Shown in pieces: positions 33,596-42,321 of a DNA stretch of 64,000 nucleotides. Each line of letters opens with the position of its first letter. The first letter of the stretch is position 1. The stretch is from Paractinoplanes polyasparticus. Lineage in GTDB: Bacteria > Actinomycetota > Actinomycetes > Mycobacteriales > Micromonosporaceae. The notes beneath the pieces are model-generated. The model did no database searches. It was given only the letters and a program-made list of their open reading frames with translations, and was not told the origin of the DNA. The DNA is taken from positions 1 to 64,000 of the forward strand of contig NZ_JAHWFK010000033.1 in assembly GCF_019710575.1 (NCBI RefSeq), read 5' to 3'. The position numbers and the translations under genes were made by a program.

Positions 33596-35208
33596 AGCGG
33601 CAGGCTGACCAGGCCTTCGTTGCCCGAGCGGTCGAGTCCGCTGAGGCAGTAGGTGGCCGGCCCGGCGGGCGCCGCCGGGTCGATGACCTCGGAGCCGGCC
33701 CGGCCCGTGGCCACCAGCGCCGCGGAGGCGCCGCTGACCCGGTAGAGCGCCCAGCTGGTGGCGCCGGACGCGGACGCCTCGAACTTCATCGCCGCGCCGG
33801 AGCGGGCCGCCGCGACCAGGCGAGGCGCCGCGGGCGGGGCGGCGGGCAGCCGGGCCATCCGGGGCACCAGCGCCGGCGACGCGTAGTGCTTGTTCTTGTA
33901 CTTCGTCACGGCGCCCAGGCGGTCGGCGCGGATCTGCTTGGCGCTGAAGTGCACCTGCCCCTGGACGCCGCCGCTCTTCTCGTTCAGCGTCATCTGCCGG
34001 TCGAGCTGGCCCGGGTCGCTCCACGCGCCGTCCTCGCCGATCCGGTAGTCGGCCATCCCGATGTAGAGCTGCACGTCCGTGCCCTTGGTGAGCGCCGTCC
34101 ACCACGGCAACAGCTTGGTGTAGTCGGCCTTGTCGAAGCCCAGATGCCAGTAGAGCTGGGGCACGATGTAGTCGACCCAGCCCCGCTGCACCCACTTGCG
34201 GGTGTCGGCATAGATGGCGTCGTACGCCTCGAGGCCCTTGCTCTCGGAGCCGGCCGGGTCGCTGGTTTTGTTGCGCCAGATGCCGAACGGGCTGATCCCG
34301 AACTTGACCCACGGCTTGAGCTGCCGGATCCGTTCCTGCATCTCGCGGACCAGTGTGTCCACATTGTCGCGCCGCCACTGGGCCCGCGACTTGCCGGCGC
34401 CGTGACGGGCGAAACTGGCGTCGTCCGGGAAGTCCTGGCCGGCCTGCGGGTAGGGGTAGAAGAAGTCGTCGAAGTGCACGCCGTCGATGTCGTACTTGCG
34501 CACCGCTTCGAGCATCGCGTCCTCGACGAACTTGCGCGCCTCGGGGATGCCGGGGTCGAAGTAGAGCCGGCCGTTCCGGCCCGACGGATACGAGATGGCC
34601 CAGTCGCGGTGCTTCAGCAGCGGGTGGTTGGGCGCGAGCTTGGCGAAGTCGGCGCCGGGCCCGGCCGGGCCGGGCTGGGTGCCGCGGTAGGGGTTGAACC
34701 AGGCGTGAAACTCGAGGTTGCGGGCGTGGGCCTCGCGGACCATGTAGTCGAGCGGATCCCACCCGGGCGACCTGCCGTCACGCTTGCCGGTCAGCCATTC
34801 CGACCAGGGTGCGTACGCCGACGGCCAGAACGCGTCGCCGCTGGGCCGCACATGCACGAAGACCGCGTTGTGGCGCTGGGCCACGGCCAGGCCGAGCCAG
34901 CGCTGGTATTCCGCCTTGACCTGGGCCTGGGTCAGCCCCCGCCGGCTCGGGAAGTCGATGTTGTTGACCGTGGTCAGCCACATGCCCCGCAGCTGACGGA
35001 CGGCCTTGGTCGGCGCCGTGCCGCACCGGCCCTCGACGCCGGGCGCCGCTGACGGCGACGCCGACGCCGACGGCCAAGACGCACCGGCGGTCGCGCCGGG
35101 CCGATAGTTGGCCGCCCGCAGCAGGCCTACGCCGAGGACCGCGGTCGCGAAGAACACCGAAACAACGACGACAGTCACCCGTACGGACGGGCGAGGGACG
35201 CGGAGCAT
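33583..35208 (-). CDS. Secreted/anchored GHL10-type glycoside hydrolase (DUF187)
   Basis: A 541-residue protein. The N-terminal hydrophobic helix (VTVVVVSVFFATAVLGVGLL, residues 11-30) acts as signal or anchor. The GHL10 domain starts at QLRGMWLTTVNNIDFPSRRG and includes EFHAWFNPYRGTQPGPAG, DGVHFDDFFYPYP (likely catalytic acids), FGISPFGIWRNK and YIVPQLYWHLGF. The C-terminal 90 residues form a fibronectin/Ig-like domain. Such enzymes act on cell-wall or extracellular glycans, but the substrate is not settled. The ATG at 35208 has no clear ribosome binding site. Confidence 0.88.
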   Translation of the reverse strand: MLRVPRPSVRVTVVVVSVFFATAVLGVGLLRAANYRPGATAGASWPSASASPSAAPGVEGRCGTAPTKAVRQLRGMWLTTVNNIDFPSRRGLTQAQVKAEYQRWLGLAVAQRHNAVFVHVRPSGDAFWPSAYAPWSEWLTGKRDGRSPGWDPLDYMVREAHARNLEFHAWFNPYRGTQPGPAGPGADFAKLAPNHPLLKHRDWAISYPSGRNGRLYFDPGIPEARKFVEDAMLEAVRKYDIDGVHFDDFFYPYPQAGQDFPDDASFARHGAGKSRAQWRRDNVDTLVREMQERIRQLKPWVKFGISPFGIWRNKTSDPAGSESKGLEAYDAIYADTRKWVQRGWVDYIVPQLYWHLGFDKADYTKLLPWWTALTKGTDVQLYIGMADYRIGEDGAWSDPGQLDRQMTLNEKSGGVQGQVHFSAKQIRADRLGAVTKYKNKHYASPALVPRMARLPAAPPAAPRLVAAARSGAAMKFEASASGATSWALYRVSGASAALVATGRAGSEVIDPAAPAGPATYCLSGLDRSGNEGLVSLPLAAS

Positions 35209-35313
35209 GGGGACCAGTGTGCCTTGCCGCCCCGATCACCACGAATCACCGTAGATGCCCCGGCACCAAGAATCACCGTTGCCCCGCACCACGACCAGGG
35301 AAGTCCTGGACTC

Positions 35314-35374
35314 CGCGTCGCCGTGGAAGCGTCGCCCCGCGCGTCGCCATGGAAGCGTCGCGCCGCGCGTCGCC
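35314..35374. repeat. 26-bp tandem repeat in the GHL10/oxidoreductase spacer
   Basis: CGCGTCGCC recurs at 35314, 35340 and 35366 within a 26-bp unit (about 2.4 copies, few mismatches). Just before it, GAATCACCGT and GCCCCG-CACCA words are also duplicated (35243-35291). The whole 259-base spacer looks built from short repeats; I see no clear promoter in it. Confidence 0.75.
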
Positions 35375-35467
35375 GGGAAAGCCCGGACCCACCACCGGAG
35401 AAGCCATCCTGCCGCGCGTCGCCCGGAGAGCGCCCGGATCATGACCTGCGGTCGTAGAGTCGTCCGG

Positions 35468-36508
35468 GTGACGGTCGTCGTGGTGGGAGCGGGGATCGCC
35501 GGGTTGGCCTGCGCTCGCGAACTGGGCGACGCCGGGGTGCCGGCGCGGGTGCTGGAGCGCAGCGACGAACCGGGAGGACGCCTCGCCAGCGTGTCTCTCG
35601 ACGGCCGGTTCGCCGACATCGGCGCCGCCTATGTGACCGCCGACGACCCTTCGTTCCAGGGCCGGCTGCAGAGTTGGCGCATCGAGGGTCTCGCCCGGCC
35701 GTGGACCGACACGTTCCGCGGGCAGCACGGCCCGGGCCCGATGCGCTGGTCGGCGCCGGCGGGCCTGCGCAGCCTGGCGCACAGCCTGGCCGCCGGGCTC
35801 GACATCACCTACGGCACCGAGGTCACCGAGCTGCCCGAGGCCGAGTACGTGGTGCTGGCCATGCCCGGTCCGGAGGCGCTGAGGATCGCCGACCTGCCGG
35901 CGGCCCGCGACCAGTCGTGGGACCCGGTTCTGACGGCGGTGCTGACCTATCCCCGCCGCTCATGGGACGACTTCCACGGCATGTTCGTCAACGACCACCC
36001 CGCGGTCGCCACGATCTGCGACGACGGTGACCGGCGCGGCGACCGGGCGCCCGTGCTGGTAGCCCATTCGACGGCGCAATTCGCGCGCGACGAGGCCTCC
36101 GATCTCACGCGAGACGAGACGTCTCGTCTCACGCAAGGCGGGCTCACGCAAGGCGGGCTCACGCACGGCGGGCTCACGCACGGCGGGCTCACGCAAAGCG
36201 GGCTCACGCGAGGCGGGAGACCGCGGGTGGGTCGTGGCGGGTCGCGCGACGCCATGGTGACGGCCGTCAACGGGGTGCTCGGCATCGAGGAGGCGCCGGA
36301 AACGGCGTACCGCCTGTGGCCGTACGCCCAACCGCGCCCACTGCCGGGCGACTTCGCCCGCAGCGGGAACGTCTATCTGTGCGGCGATGTCTTCGGCCGC
36401 CCGCGCGTGCAGACCGCCTGGCTGAGCGGCCGGGCCGTGGCCGAGGACATTCTCAGAGTACGGAGCGGTAGACCGCCATCGTCTCCTCGGCGATCCGCGA
36501 CCAGCTGA
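35468..36508 (+). CDS. Renalase-like FAD-dependent amine oxidoreductase
   Basis: A protein of about 346 residues starting at a GTG directly before the FAD-binding fold VTVVVVGAGIAGLACARELG; ERSDEPGGRLASVSLDGRFADIGAAY continues the nucleotide-binding region in the same frame. The C-terminus has YLCGDVFGRPRVQTAWLSGR, the usual flavin-binding end. In the middle (about residues 211-250) a run of LTQGG-type pentapeptides interrupts the fold. No ribosome binding site is visible, so the mRNA may be leaderless. The 3' end overlaps the end of the convergent glycogen synthase gene by 56 bases. Confidence 0.82.
   Translation: MTVVVVGAGIAGLACARELGDAGVPARVLERSDEPGGRLASVSLDGRFADIGAAYVTADDPSFQGRLQSWRIEGLARPWTDTFRGQHGPGPMRWSAPAGLRSLAHSLAAGLDITYGTEVTELPEAEYVVLAMPGPEALRIADLPAARDQSWDPVLTAVLTYPRRSWDDFHGMFVNDHPAVATICDDGDRRGDRAPVLVAHSTAQFARDEASDLTRDETSRLTQGGLTQGGLTHGGLTHGGLTQSGLTRGGRPRVGRGGSRDAMVTAVNGVLGIEEAPETAYRLWPYAQPRPLPGDFARSGNVYLCGDVFGRPRVQTAWLSGRAVAEDILRVRSGRPPSSPRRSATS
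36111..36130. repeat. Perfect 20-bp palindrome inside the FAD oxidoreductase gene
   Basis: GAGACGAGACGTCTCGTCTC is self-complementary over all 20 bases. It directly precedes, and by three bases overlaps, the 15-bp tandem repeats, and could form a hairpin that promotes repeat slippage. Confidence 0.9.
36128..36217. repeat. Six in-frame 15-bp repeats in the FAD oxidoreductase gene
   Basis: CTCACGCAAGGCGGG and close variants occur six times (36128-36217), encoding LT[QHR][GS]G pentapeptides. The period keeps the reading frame, so copy-number change would alter loop length without breaking the gene. Related oxidoreductases lack this insert. Confidence 0.95.
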
Positions 36509-37652
36509 ACTTCTCGACCGCGCGGCGGCGACCGGCCAGGCCCATCTCGCGGGCGCGAGCCGGGTCCTGGATCAGCTCGGTCATGCCCGCCGCGAGGTCG
36601 GCGACGAACTTGTCGGGGTCGACCGGGGTGCCCGTGCCGTCCTGGACCTGCTCGATCGGCACCAGCAGGCCAGTCTCGCCGTCGGCCACCACCTCGGGGA
36701 TGCCGCCGGTGGCCGTGGCCACGACCGCCGTCTCGCAGGCCATCGCCTCGAGGTTGACGATGCCCATGGGCTCGTAGATGGACGGGCAGATGAAGACGGT
36801 GGCGTGCGTGAGCACCTGGATGACCTCGTGCTTGGGCAGCATCTCCTGCACCCAGATGACGCCGTGCTCGTCGCGGGCGGCGCGCAGCTCGTCGGCCAGC
36901 GCCTCGACCTCGGCCGCGATCTCTTTGGTGTCGGGCGCGCCCGCGAGCAGCACGATCTGGGTCTCGGGGGGCAGCGTGCGGCAGGCCCGGAGCAGGTAGG
37001 GCAGGCCCTTCTGACGCGTGATGCGGCCGACGAAGACCACGCTGGGCCGGTTCAGGTCGATGCCGAGGCGCTCGATGACGTCAGTGCCGTGGTTGGGCGC
37101 GTAGAGCTCGGTGTCGATGCCGTTGTAGACGACCTGGATCTTGTCGGGGTCGACCGACGGGTACGCGGTCAGCACGTCCCGCTTCATGCCGCCGGACACG
37201 GCGATGACCGCGTCGGCGTTCTCGATCGCGACCCGCTCGCAGAACGACGACAGCGCGTAACCGCCGCCGAGCTGCTCGGCCTTCCACGGCCGCAGCGGCT
37301 CGAGGCTGTGCGTGGTGACGACGTGCGGAACCCCGTACAGAAGCTTGGCCGTGTGCCCGGCGAAGTTGGCGTACCAGGTGTGGCTGTGCACGATGTCGGT
37401 GCCCTCGGCGCCGGCCGCGATCTCGAGGTCGACACCCATGGTGCGCAGCGCGGCGTTGGCCCCGGCCAGCTCGGCCGGTTCCGGATAGGCGGTGACGCCG
37501 GGCTCGTCGCGCGGCGCGCCGAAGCAGTGCACGCGCACGTCGGCCAGGGCGCGGAGGTCGCGGGTGAGGTATTCCAGGTGCACCCCGGCGCCGCCGTACA
37601 CCTCCGGCGGGTATTCCCGGCTGATGAGGTCCACGCGCAGTCTCTCGGTCAC
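36453..37652 (-). CDS. glgM: Actinobacterial glycogen synthase / maltose-1-phosphate synthase (GT4)
   Basis: A 399-residue glycosyltransferase of the Corynebacterium-type glycogen synthase family. N-terminal donor loop: SREYPPEVYGGAGVHLEYLT. The C-terminal nucleotide-sugar site has VVFVGRITRQKGLPYLLRAC and CPSIYEPMGIVNLEAMACET, where Glu acts at the E-x7-E motif. In mycobacteria the orthologue, divergent from glgC, uses ADP-glucose to make maltose-1-phosphate for alpha-glucan, so this role is likely here. The GTG start lies 184 bases from glgC. Confidence 0.93.
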   Translation of the reverse strand: MTERLRVDLISREYPPEVYGGAGVHLEYLTRDLRALADVRVHCFGAPRDEPGVTAYPEPAELAGANAALRTMGVDLEIAAGAEGTDIVHSHTWYANFAGHTAKLLYGVPHVVTTHSLEPLRPWKAEQLGGGYALSSFCERVAIENADAVIAVSGGMKRDVLTAYPSVDPDKIQVVYNGIDTELYAPNHGTDVIERLGIDLNRPSVVFVGRITRQKGLPYLLRACRTLPPETQIVLLAGAPDTKEIAAEVEALADELRAARDEHGVIWVQEMLPKHEVIQVLTHATVFICPSIYEPMGIVNLEAMACETAVVATATGGIPEVVADGETGLLVPIEQVQDGTGTPVDPDKFVADLAAGMTELIQDPARAREMGLAGRRRAVEKFSWSRIAEETMAVYRSVL

Positions 37653-37836
37653 GCCCGCAGCCTAAACCTTGAACCCTTCCCGCGCCCTCGGGGAGCAGGC
37701 GCTTCCCTCGCATCGGGAAGGAGACTTCCCTCGCGCTCGGGACGCAAGATCAGATAACCTGGCCGTCGCCGCGATGACCACGGCGAGTTCCCTTCTTCGG
37801 CTGGCGCTCCGGCTGGCGGAAAGTTAGCGTCCTTCC

Positions 37837-39069
37837 ATGGCTGTCAAGGTGCTTGCGATCGTTCTGGCCGGTGGTGAGGGTAAGCGCCTGATGCCCCTGA
37901 CGGCTGACCGGGCAAAGCCCGGCGTCCCGTTCGGCGGCATCTACCGCATGATCGACTTCGTGCTGTCGAATCTTGCCAACGGCGGCTATCTCAAGATGGT
38001 CGTCCTGACCCAGTACAAATCCCATTCGCTCGACCGCCACATCTCCAAGACGTGGCGCATGTCGACCCTGCTCGGCAACTACGTCACGCCGGTGCCCGCG
38101 CAGCAGCGGCTGGGCCCGCGGTGGTTCGCCGGCTCGGCCGACGCCATCTACCAGAGCCTCAACCTGATCAACGACGAGTCGCCCGACTACGTGATCGTGT
38201 TCGGCGCCGACCACATCTACCGCATGGACCCGAAGCAGATGGTCCAGGACCACATCGACTCCGGCGCCGCGGTCACGGTGGCCGGCATCCGGCAGCCCAA
38301 GTCGATGTCCGACCAGTTCGGCGTCATCGACGTGGCCGAGGACGGCAAGCGCATCAAGGCCTTCCGCGAGAAGCCGAAAGAGGTCGACGGCCTGCCCGAC
38401 GCCCCCGACGAGATCTACGCGTCGATGGGCAACTACATCTTCACCACGCGGGCGCTGTGCGAGGCGGTCACCAAGGACGCGCAGGACCCCGACAGCAAGC
38501 ACGACATGGGCGGCAACATCATCCCCATGCTCGTCGAGCGGGGCGAGGCCAACGTCTACGACTTCCGCGACAACCTGGTGCCGGGCAGCAGCGACCGCGA
38601 CCGTGGCTACTGGCGCGACGTGGGAACGCTCGACTCGTTCTACGAGGCCCACATGGACCTCATCGCCACCGAGCCGATCTTCAACCTCTACAACCACGAC
38701 TGGCCGATCTTCACGAACTACGGCTCGTGGCCGCCGGCCAAGTTCGTGCACGGCTTCGACGACCGCCAGGGCCGCTCCATCGAGTCGATGATCTCGCCCG
38801 GGGTCGTGGTGTCGGGCGCGCTCGTCGAACGTTCGGTGATCTCGCCCAACGTGCGGGTCAACTCGTGGGCCCACGTCGAGGGTTCGGTGCTGATGGAAGG
38901 CGTGAAGGTGGGCCGGCGCGCGGTCATCCGCAACGCGATCCTCGACAAGAACGTCATCGTGCCCGAGGGCGCCCAGATCGGCGTCGACCTCGATCGCGAC
39001 CGCAAGCTCTACACGGTCTCGGACAACGGGGTCGTCGTGATCGGCAAGGGCCAGAAAGTAGAGCTCTGA
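37837..39069 (+). CDS. glgC: Glucose-1-phosphate adenylyltransferase
   Basis: A 410-residue enzyme making ADP-glucose from ATP and glucose-1-phosphate, the committed step of glycogen synthesis. Motifs: [20 protein letters not shown] (nucleotide binding), [11 protein letters not shown] (metal/catalytic Asp), FREKP (substrate), and a C-terminal left-handed beta helix ([20 protein letters not shown]). Full length. No Shine-Dalgarno sequence precedes the ATG; TAGCGT at 37825-37830 would start transcription at about the ATG. Divergent from glgM, its partner in the pathway. Confidence 0.96.
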   Translation: MAVKVLAIVLAGGEGKRLMPLTADRAKPGVPFGGIYRMIDFVLSNLANGGYLKMVVLTQYKSHSLDRHISKTWRMSTLLGNYVTPVPAQQRLGPRWFAGSADAIYQSLNLINDESPDYVIVFGADHIYRMDPKQMVQDHIDSGAAVTVAGIRQPKSMSDQFGVIDVAEDGKRIKAFREKPKEVDGLPDAPDEIYASMGNYIFTTRALCEAVTKDAQDPDSKHDMGGNIIPMLVERGEANVYDFRDNLVPGSSDRDRGYWRDVGTLDSFYEAHMDLIATEPIFNLYNHDWPIFTNYGSWPPAKFVHGFDDRQGRSIESMISPGVVVSGALVERSVISPNVRVNSWAHVEGSVLMEGVKVGRRAVIRNAILDKNVIVPEGAQIGVDLDRDRKLYTVSDNGVVVIGKGQKVEL

Positions 39070-39089
39070 TTCCGGTTCAGGGGTAGCGG

Positions 39090-40106
39090 TCAGCGCCGTT
39101 CACGCAGGGTCTGGGACGGAGAGACACCGTATCTGTCCCGGTAGGCGCCGGCGAACCGTCCGAGGTGGGTGAATCCCCAGCGATAGGCCACCTCGGACAC
39201 GTTCACCTGCCACGGGTCCGAACGCGACAGTTCGGCGTGCACCCCGTCGAGCCGTAATCGCCGCAGGTAGGTCAGCGGCGACATGCCCACGTGCTGGCGG
39301 AACGACTCCTGCAGCACCCGCACGCCGACGCCGGCGATCCCGGCCAGGTCGGTGGCGGTGAACGGGCGCCACGGCTCGGCATGCATGGCGTCCAGCGTGC
39401 GCTTGACCGTCCGCGGGCGGTTGGGGCCCCGCATGCCGGCCGGCTCTTCGCCGTACGGATGCTCGACCGTCAGCGCCAGGCCGCTGACCACCATGTCGCG
39501 CCAGCGGCCGGCCATCCGCGGCTGCGCGGCCAGGCCCTGCCCCCGCATCAGTTCCCCGAAGAACAACCGCACCAGCGACACCCACGTACGCCCGGGCGCC
39601 TCGAGCCGGTTGAAGCTGTCGCCCAGCAGCAGCGGGCTGACGATCTGCTGGTCGAGGGCCGCGTCCAGCTCACGCTCGAGGGCGGCCCGTTCGACCTTGA
39701 CGCTCAGCAGCCGGCAGGCGCCCGGCCAGTCGAGCTCGATGTCGCCGACCGGGCGGTAGACCGCGGCCCGGGTCTGGTCGGCCAGCACCGCTGTGCCCCG
39801 GTGCCGCGACCGGAGCACGCCGGACAGCGACGCCAGGACGTGGTAGGACGTCTCGAGGTCGGCGATGGTGACGTGGATGTCGCTGCCGTAGCTGATCTCG
39901 CCGACTGTGATCGGGCCGAGCGACACCACATCGCCGCGGAAGGCGAACCCGGTGCGGTCACCGACCGGGTCCACCCGCAGCGGGCCGTAGAACATGCGGC
40001 GGCAGAAGGCGCGTGCCTCGTCCACATCGGTCGTGCTCAGAGACAAGTGGACGGGTGCGTCTGCGCCGGGACTGCCCGGACGAGTCGTCAGAGGGACGCC
40101 GACCAT
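39090..40106 (-). CDS. AraC family regulator
   Basis: A 338-residue regulator of the AraC_binding_2 type. The N-terminal domain has VHLSLSTTDVDEARAFCRRM and LEREL-DAALDQQIVSPLL. The C-terminal DNA-binding domain has FTATDLAGIAGVGVRVLQES, FRQHVGMSPLTYLRRLRLDG and YRWGFTHLGRFAGAYRDRYG. The ATG at 40106 is preferred to GTG 40115 because AGGGTGG is properly spaced from it. It starts 27 bases after the stop of the upstream His-rich gene, so it may belong to the DUF4331 operon. Confidence 0.9.
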   Translation of the reverse strand: MVGVPLTTRPGSPGADAPVHLSLSTTDVDEARAFCRRMFYGPLRVDPVGDRTGFAFRGDVVSLGPITVGEISYGSDIHVTIADLETSYHVLASLSGVLRSRHRGTAVLADQTRAAVYRPVGDIELDWPGACRLLSVKVERAALERELDAALDQQIVSPLLLGDSFNRLEAPGRTWVSLVRLFFGELMRGQGLAAQPRMAGRWRDMVVSGLALTVEHPYGEEPAGMRGPNRPRTVKRTLDAMHAEPWRPFTATDLAGIAGVGVRVLQESFRQHVGMSPLTYLRRLRLDGVHAELSRSDPWQVNVSEVAYRWGFTHLGRFAGAYRDRYGVSPSQTLRERR

Positions 40107-40133
40107 GGCGTCCACCCTAGACCCGGGCGACGT

Positions 40134-40490
40134 CTACGCCACGAGGGAAGCCACCGGCCAGGTGAATTCCGCGACCGCCCCGCCCGGCACGTCGACCTCG
40201 CCCATCGGCGTGACCGGGTTGTCCCAGACGGTGTAGCGGCCCTCGGGCAGGCTGTCGAGCACCACGCTGAAGCACACGCCGCCCCACACGTAGCGGGCGC
40301 GCACTGCCGCGTGCGTACGGCGGGAAGGATCTTCGACCGGGCTGACCTCGATCTCCCGGCCGTGCATGCCGCCCGGGGTGTTGATGATCAGCGCACCGAT
40401 CCCGGCGCCGATGTTCAGCATGACCGTGCCCTGGCCGGACGGGGTCATGCTGTGCCAGCTGTGGTCGGCGTGCTCGTGTGTGTGCGACAT
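40134..40490 (-). CDS. Hypothetical protein with His-rich N-terminus
   Basis: A 118-residue protein. It begins MSHTHEHADHSWHSM, with five His in the first 13 residues, likely metal binding. The rest is a beta-rich domain: GTVMLNIGAGIGALIINTPG, GREIEVSPVEDPSRRTHAAV and LPEGRYTVWD. Homologues in actinobacteria often sit beside DUF4331 genes, as here. No signal peptide. AAGG lies five bases before the ATG. Function unknown; perhaps delivers or senses a metal for the DUF4331 protein. Confidence 0.75.
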   Translation of the reverse strand: MSHTHEHADHSWHSMTPSGQGTVMLNIGAGIGALIINTPGGMHGREIEVSPVEDPSRRTHAAVRARYVWGGVCFSVVLDSLPEGRYTVWDNPVTPMGEVDVPGGAVAEFTWPVASLVA

Positions 40491-40542
40491 GGCAGCCTTC
40501 AGTCCCTTTCAGGGGCGGTGGCCGGGGTGGTTGGACGGGCAG

Positions 40543-41937
40543 TCATGAGGGGTTGCCGAATCCGTCGAACGGGGTGCCCAGGTACGGGAACTTCTTGAGC
40601 AGCCCGGCGCTCGCGTCCTTGATGCTGAGGCCCTGCTCGACCAGCGCCGCCGCGGCGTCCGGCTCGAAGTCCTTCTCGACCAGCGGCAGGGTCACGCCCG
40701 CGATGGCCCGGATCGAGATCGACACCACGTCGTCGGCGATGCGCCGCCCGTTCGGGAAGCCGGCCAGGTCGCCGCCGAGGATGCCGAACTTGCTCGGCTC
40801 CTTCGCGGGCGGCACGGCGGTGTTGAGGCGCAGCATGTCGGCCTGCACCTCGCCGGTGTTGTTCTGGAAGTTCTCGATGATCCCGTCCGGGATGCCGGTG
40901 AGCAGGATCGCCACCAGGTCGGCGCGCGGCTTGTCCTTCTTGTCGCGGGCGGCCAGCTTGTCGAACAGCCCGGGGTAGAGCACCGGCAGCAGGGTCTGCA
41001 GCTCGGGCTTCTCGACGAACTGGGCGAACCGCTTGTCCTCGGCCGGGGGCAGGCTGTTCCACTTGTCCTTCTCGGCCATCGGCACGATGACCTCGTTGAA
41101 CAGTGGGTTGCCGAGGCGGGAGACCTGCACCTGGGGCCCGACCACGACGTCGTCGTTCTTCTTGTCGCCGTTGCGCACCTGCACCTGGCGCCGGCTGGCG
41201 GACGTCCACACGCCGATCACGGCTTCGGGATCGCGCCCGCGCACCTTCTTCTTGCCGTCCCGGCGTACGGCCGAGAGCGGCACCTGGATCGCGATGCTGT
41301 GCACGTTGAGCTTGTCGGTCGCGTTGACCGCCTTGCCCGCGTAGTTGAACAGCGTCTGCCCGACCAGGTGCTTGTCCTGGAAGGGGCGCAGCGTGCCCAG
41401 GTCGAAGATGGCGCCCAGGTCGACGAAGAACGCGTCGGCGCGCTGGCCGGCGAAGACCTTCTCACCCGTCTTCAGCTTGGCCACCGCGTCGGCGGCGAGA
41501 CCGTCGTAGTCCGGGATCGAGAGCTTGCCGACGTTGCACGGCGGGCAGGGCAACTTCTTGGCCAGTACGGTGCTCTTGCCGTACGCGTCGACCTTGGTCA
41601 CCGAGAAGAATTGGCGCCGGTTCCAGTTCTCGCTGTCCAGCGCGTCGATCGGCCCGGTGTTGTAGAGGAACGTCTTCTCGTTGCGCAGTTCCGTGCGGAA
41701 CCGGAACTGGTAGGTCAGATCGGGCCGGGCGTCGCCGTTCGAGTCGATGTGGATCTCGTAGAGGACGTCGTCGCCGAACTCGAAGAAGTTCGGGCCGCTC
41801 GACGGGAGCTGGAGCGGCACGTAGTTCGCGATGATCGTCACGGTGTCCGGGTCGTCCGGGCTGACGAACGCGTACAGGTCGGAGCTGTCGGCCACCGGAT
41901 CCTTGCTGATCTCGGGAGCTTCACGATGTGATGACAT
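40543..41937 (-). CDS. DUF4331 family protein
   Basis: A 464-residue protein with the family start MSSHREAPEISKDPVADSSD and LYAFVSPDDPDTVTIIANYV. Other marks are NFFEFGDDVLYEIHIDSNGD, FAGQRADAFFVDLGAIFDL and the C-terminal FPNGRRIADDVVSISIRAIA. There is no signal peptide of its own. The D-x-N-x-D-like segment DSNGDARPD could bind calcium. The function of DUF4331 is unknown. It is translated from a GGGAGAG site inside the 11-base gap after the Tat-signal gene. Confidence 0.9.
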   Translation of the reverse strand: MSSHREAPEISKDPVADSSDLYAFVSPDDPDTVTIIANYVPLQLPSSGPNFFEFGDDVLYEIHIDSNGDARPDLTYQFRFRTELRNEKTFLYNTGPIDALDSENWNRRQFFSVTKVDAYGKSTVLAKKLPCPPCNVGKLSIPDYDGLAADAVAKLKTGEKVFAGQRADAFFVDLGAIFDLGTLRPFQDKHLVGQTLFNYAGKAVNATDKLNVHSIAIQVPLSAVRRDGKKKVRGRDPEAVIGVWTSASRRQVQVRNGDKKNDDVVVGPQVQVSRLGNPLFNEVIVPMAEKDKWNSLPPAEDKRFAQFVEKPELQTLLPVLYPGLFDKLAARDKKDKPRADLVAILLTGIPDGIIENFQNNTGEVQADMLRLNTAVPPAKEPSKFGILGGDLAGFPNGRRIADDVVSISIRAIAGVTLPLVEKDFEPDAAAALVEQGLSIKDASAGLLKKFPYLGTPFDGFGNPS

Positions 41938-41948
41938 GGTTCTCTCCC

Positions 41949-42218
41949 TCAGCCCTGTGCCGACTTGAGCAGCTTGGCGGCGAGCTTCTTGTCGGTGAGC
42001 GTGCTCTTGGAGCCGCCGACGAAGACGTCGAACGTGCCCTTCTCGGCATCGCGCAGCGACAACACCAGCGGCCCGGCGCCCTTGGGGGCTTCCGCGGACT
42101 CGCCGGCCAGGCTCAGACCGGCCACGCCGGCCACCGAGACACCGACACCCGCCGTGGCGGCGATCGCCAGGACGCGACGGCGGTTCACTCCTTGGTGACC
42201 GTAACGAACTCGCCTCAT
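41949..42218 (-). CDS. Small Tat-type exported protein of the DUF4331 operon
   Basis: An 89-residue protein. NRRRVLAIAATAGVGVSVAG (residues 12-31) looks like a Tat or Sec signal/anchor with a twin-Arg. The mature part, PLVLSLRDAEKGTFDVFVGG then KSTLTDKKLAAKLLKSAQG, is short and of unknown fold. It is 11 bases upstream of the DUF4331 gene, so the pair is cotranscribed and may form a complex. The ATG at 42218 is preferred because homology-like sequence and a weak AAGG site begin there. Confidence 0.75.
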   Translation of the reverse strand: MRRVRYGHQGVNRRRVLAIAATAGVGVSVAGVAGLSLAGESAEAPKGAGPLVLSLRDAEKGTFDVFVGGSKSTLTDKKLAAKLLKSAQG

Positions 42219-42290
42219 TGCTCGGCCTTTCGTGTTTCCTTGGGGGGAGAAACGGACCTGCTTGCGATGTCGACGCCCATCAGTACGAGG

Positions 42291-42321
42291 CGCGAACCGT
42301 TGCGGTTCAACGGTTTTCGCG
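42291..42321 (-). terminator. Hairpin at the end of the LPMO gene
   Basis: CGCGAACCGTT (42291-42301) pairs with AACGGTTTTCGCG (42309-42321) with two bulged bases, overlapping the LPMO stop codon. It is a plausible weak terminator or processing site before the Tat-signal gene. Confidence 0.4.
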
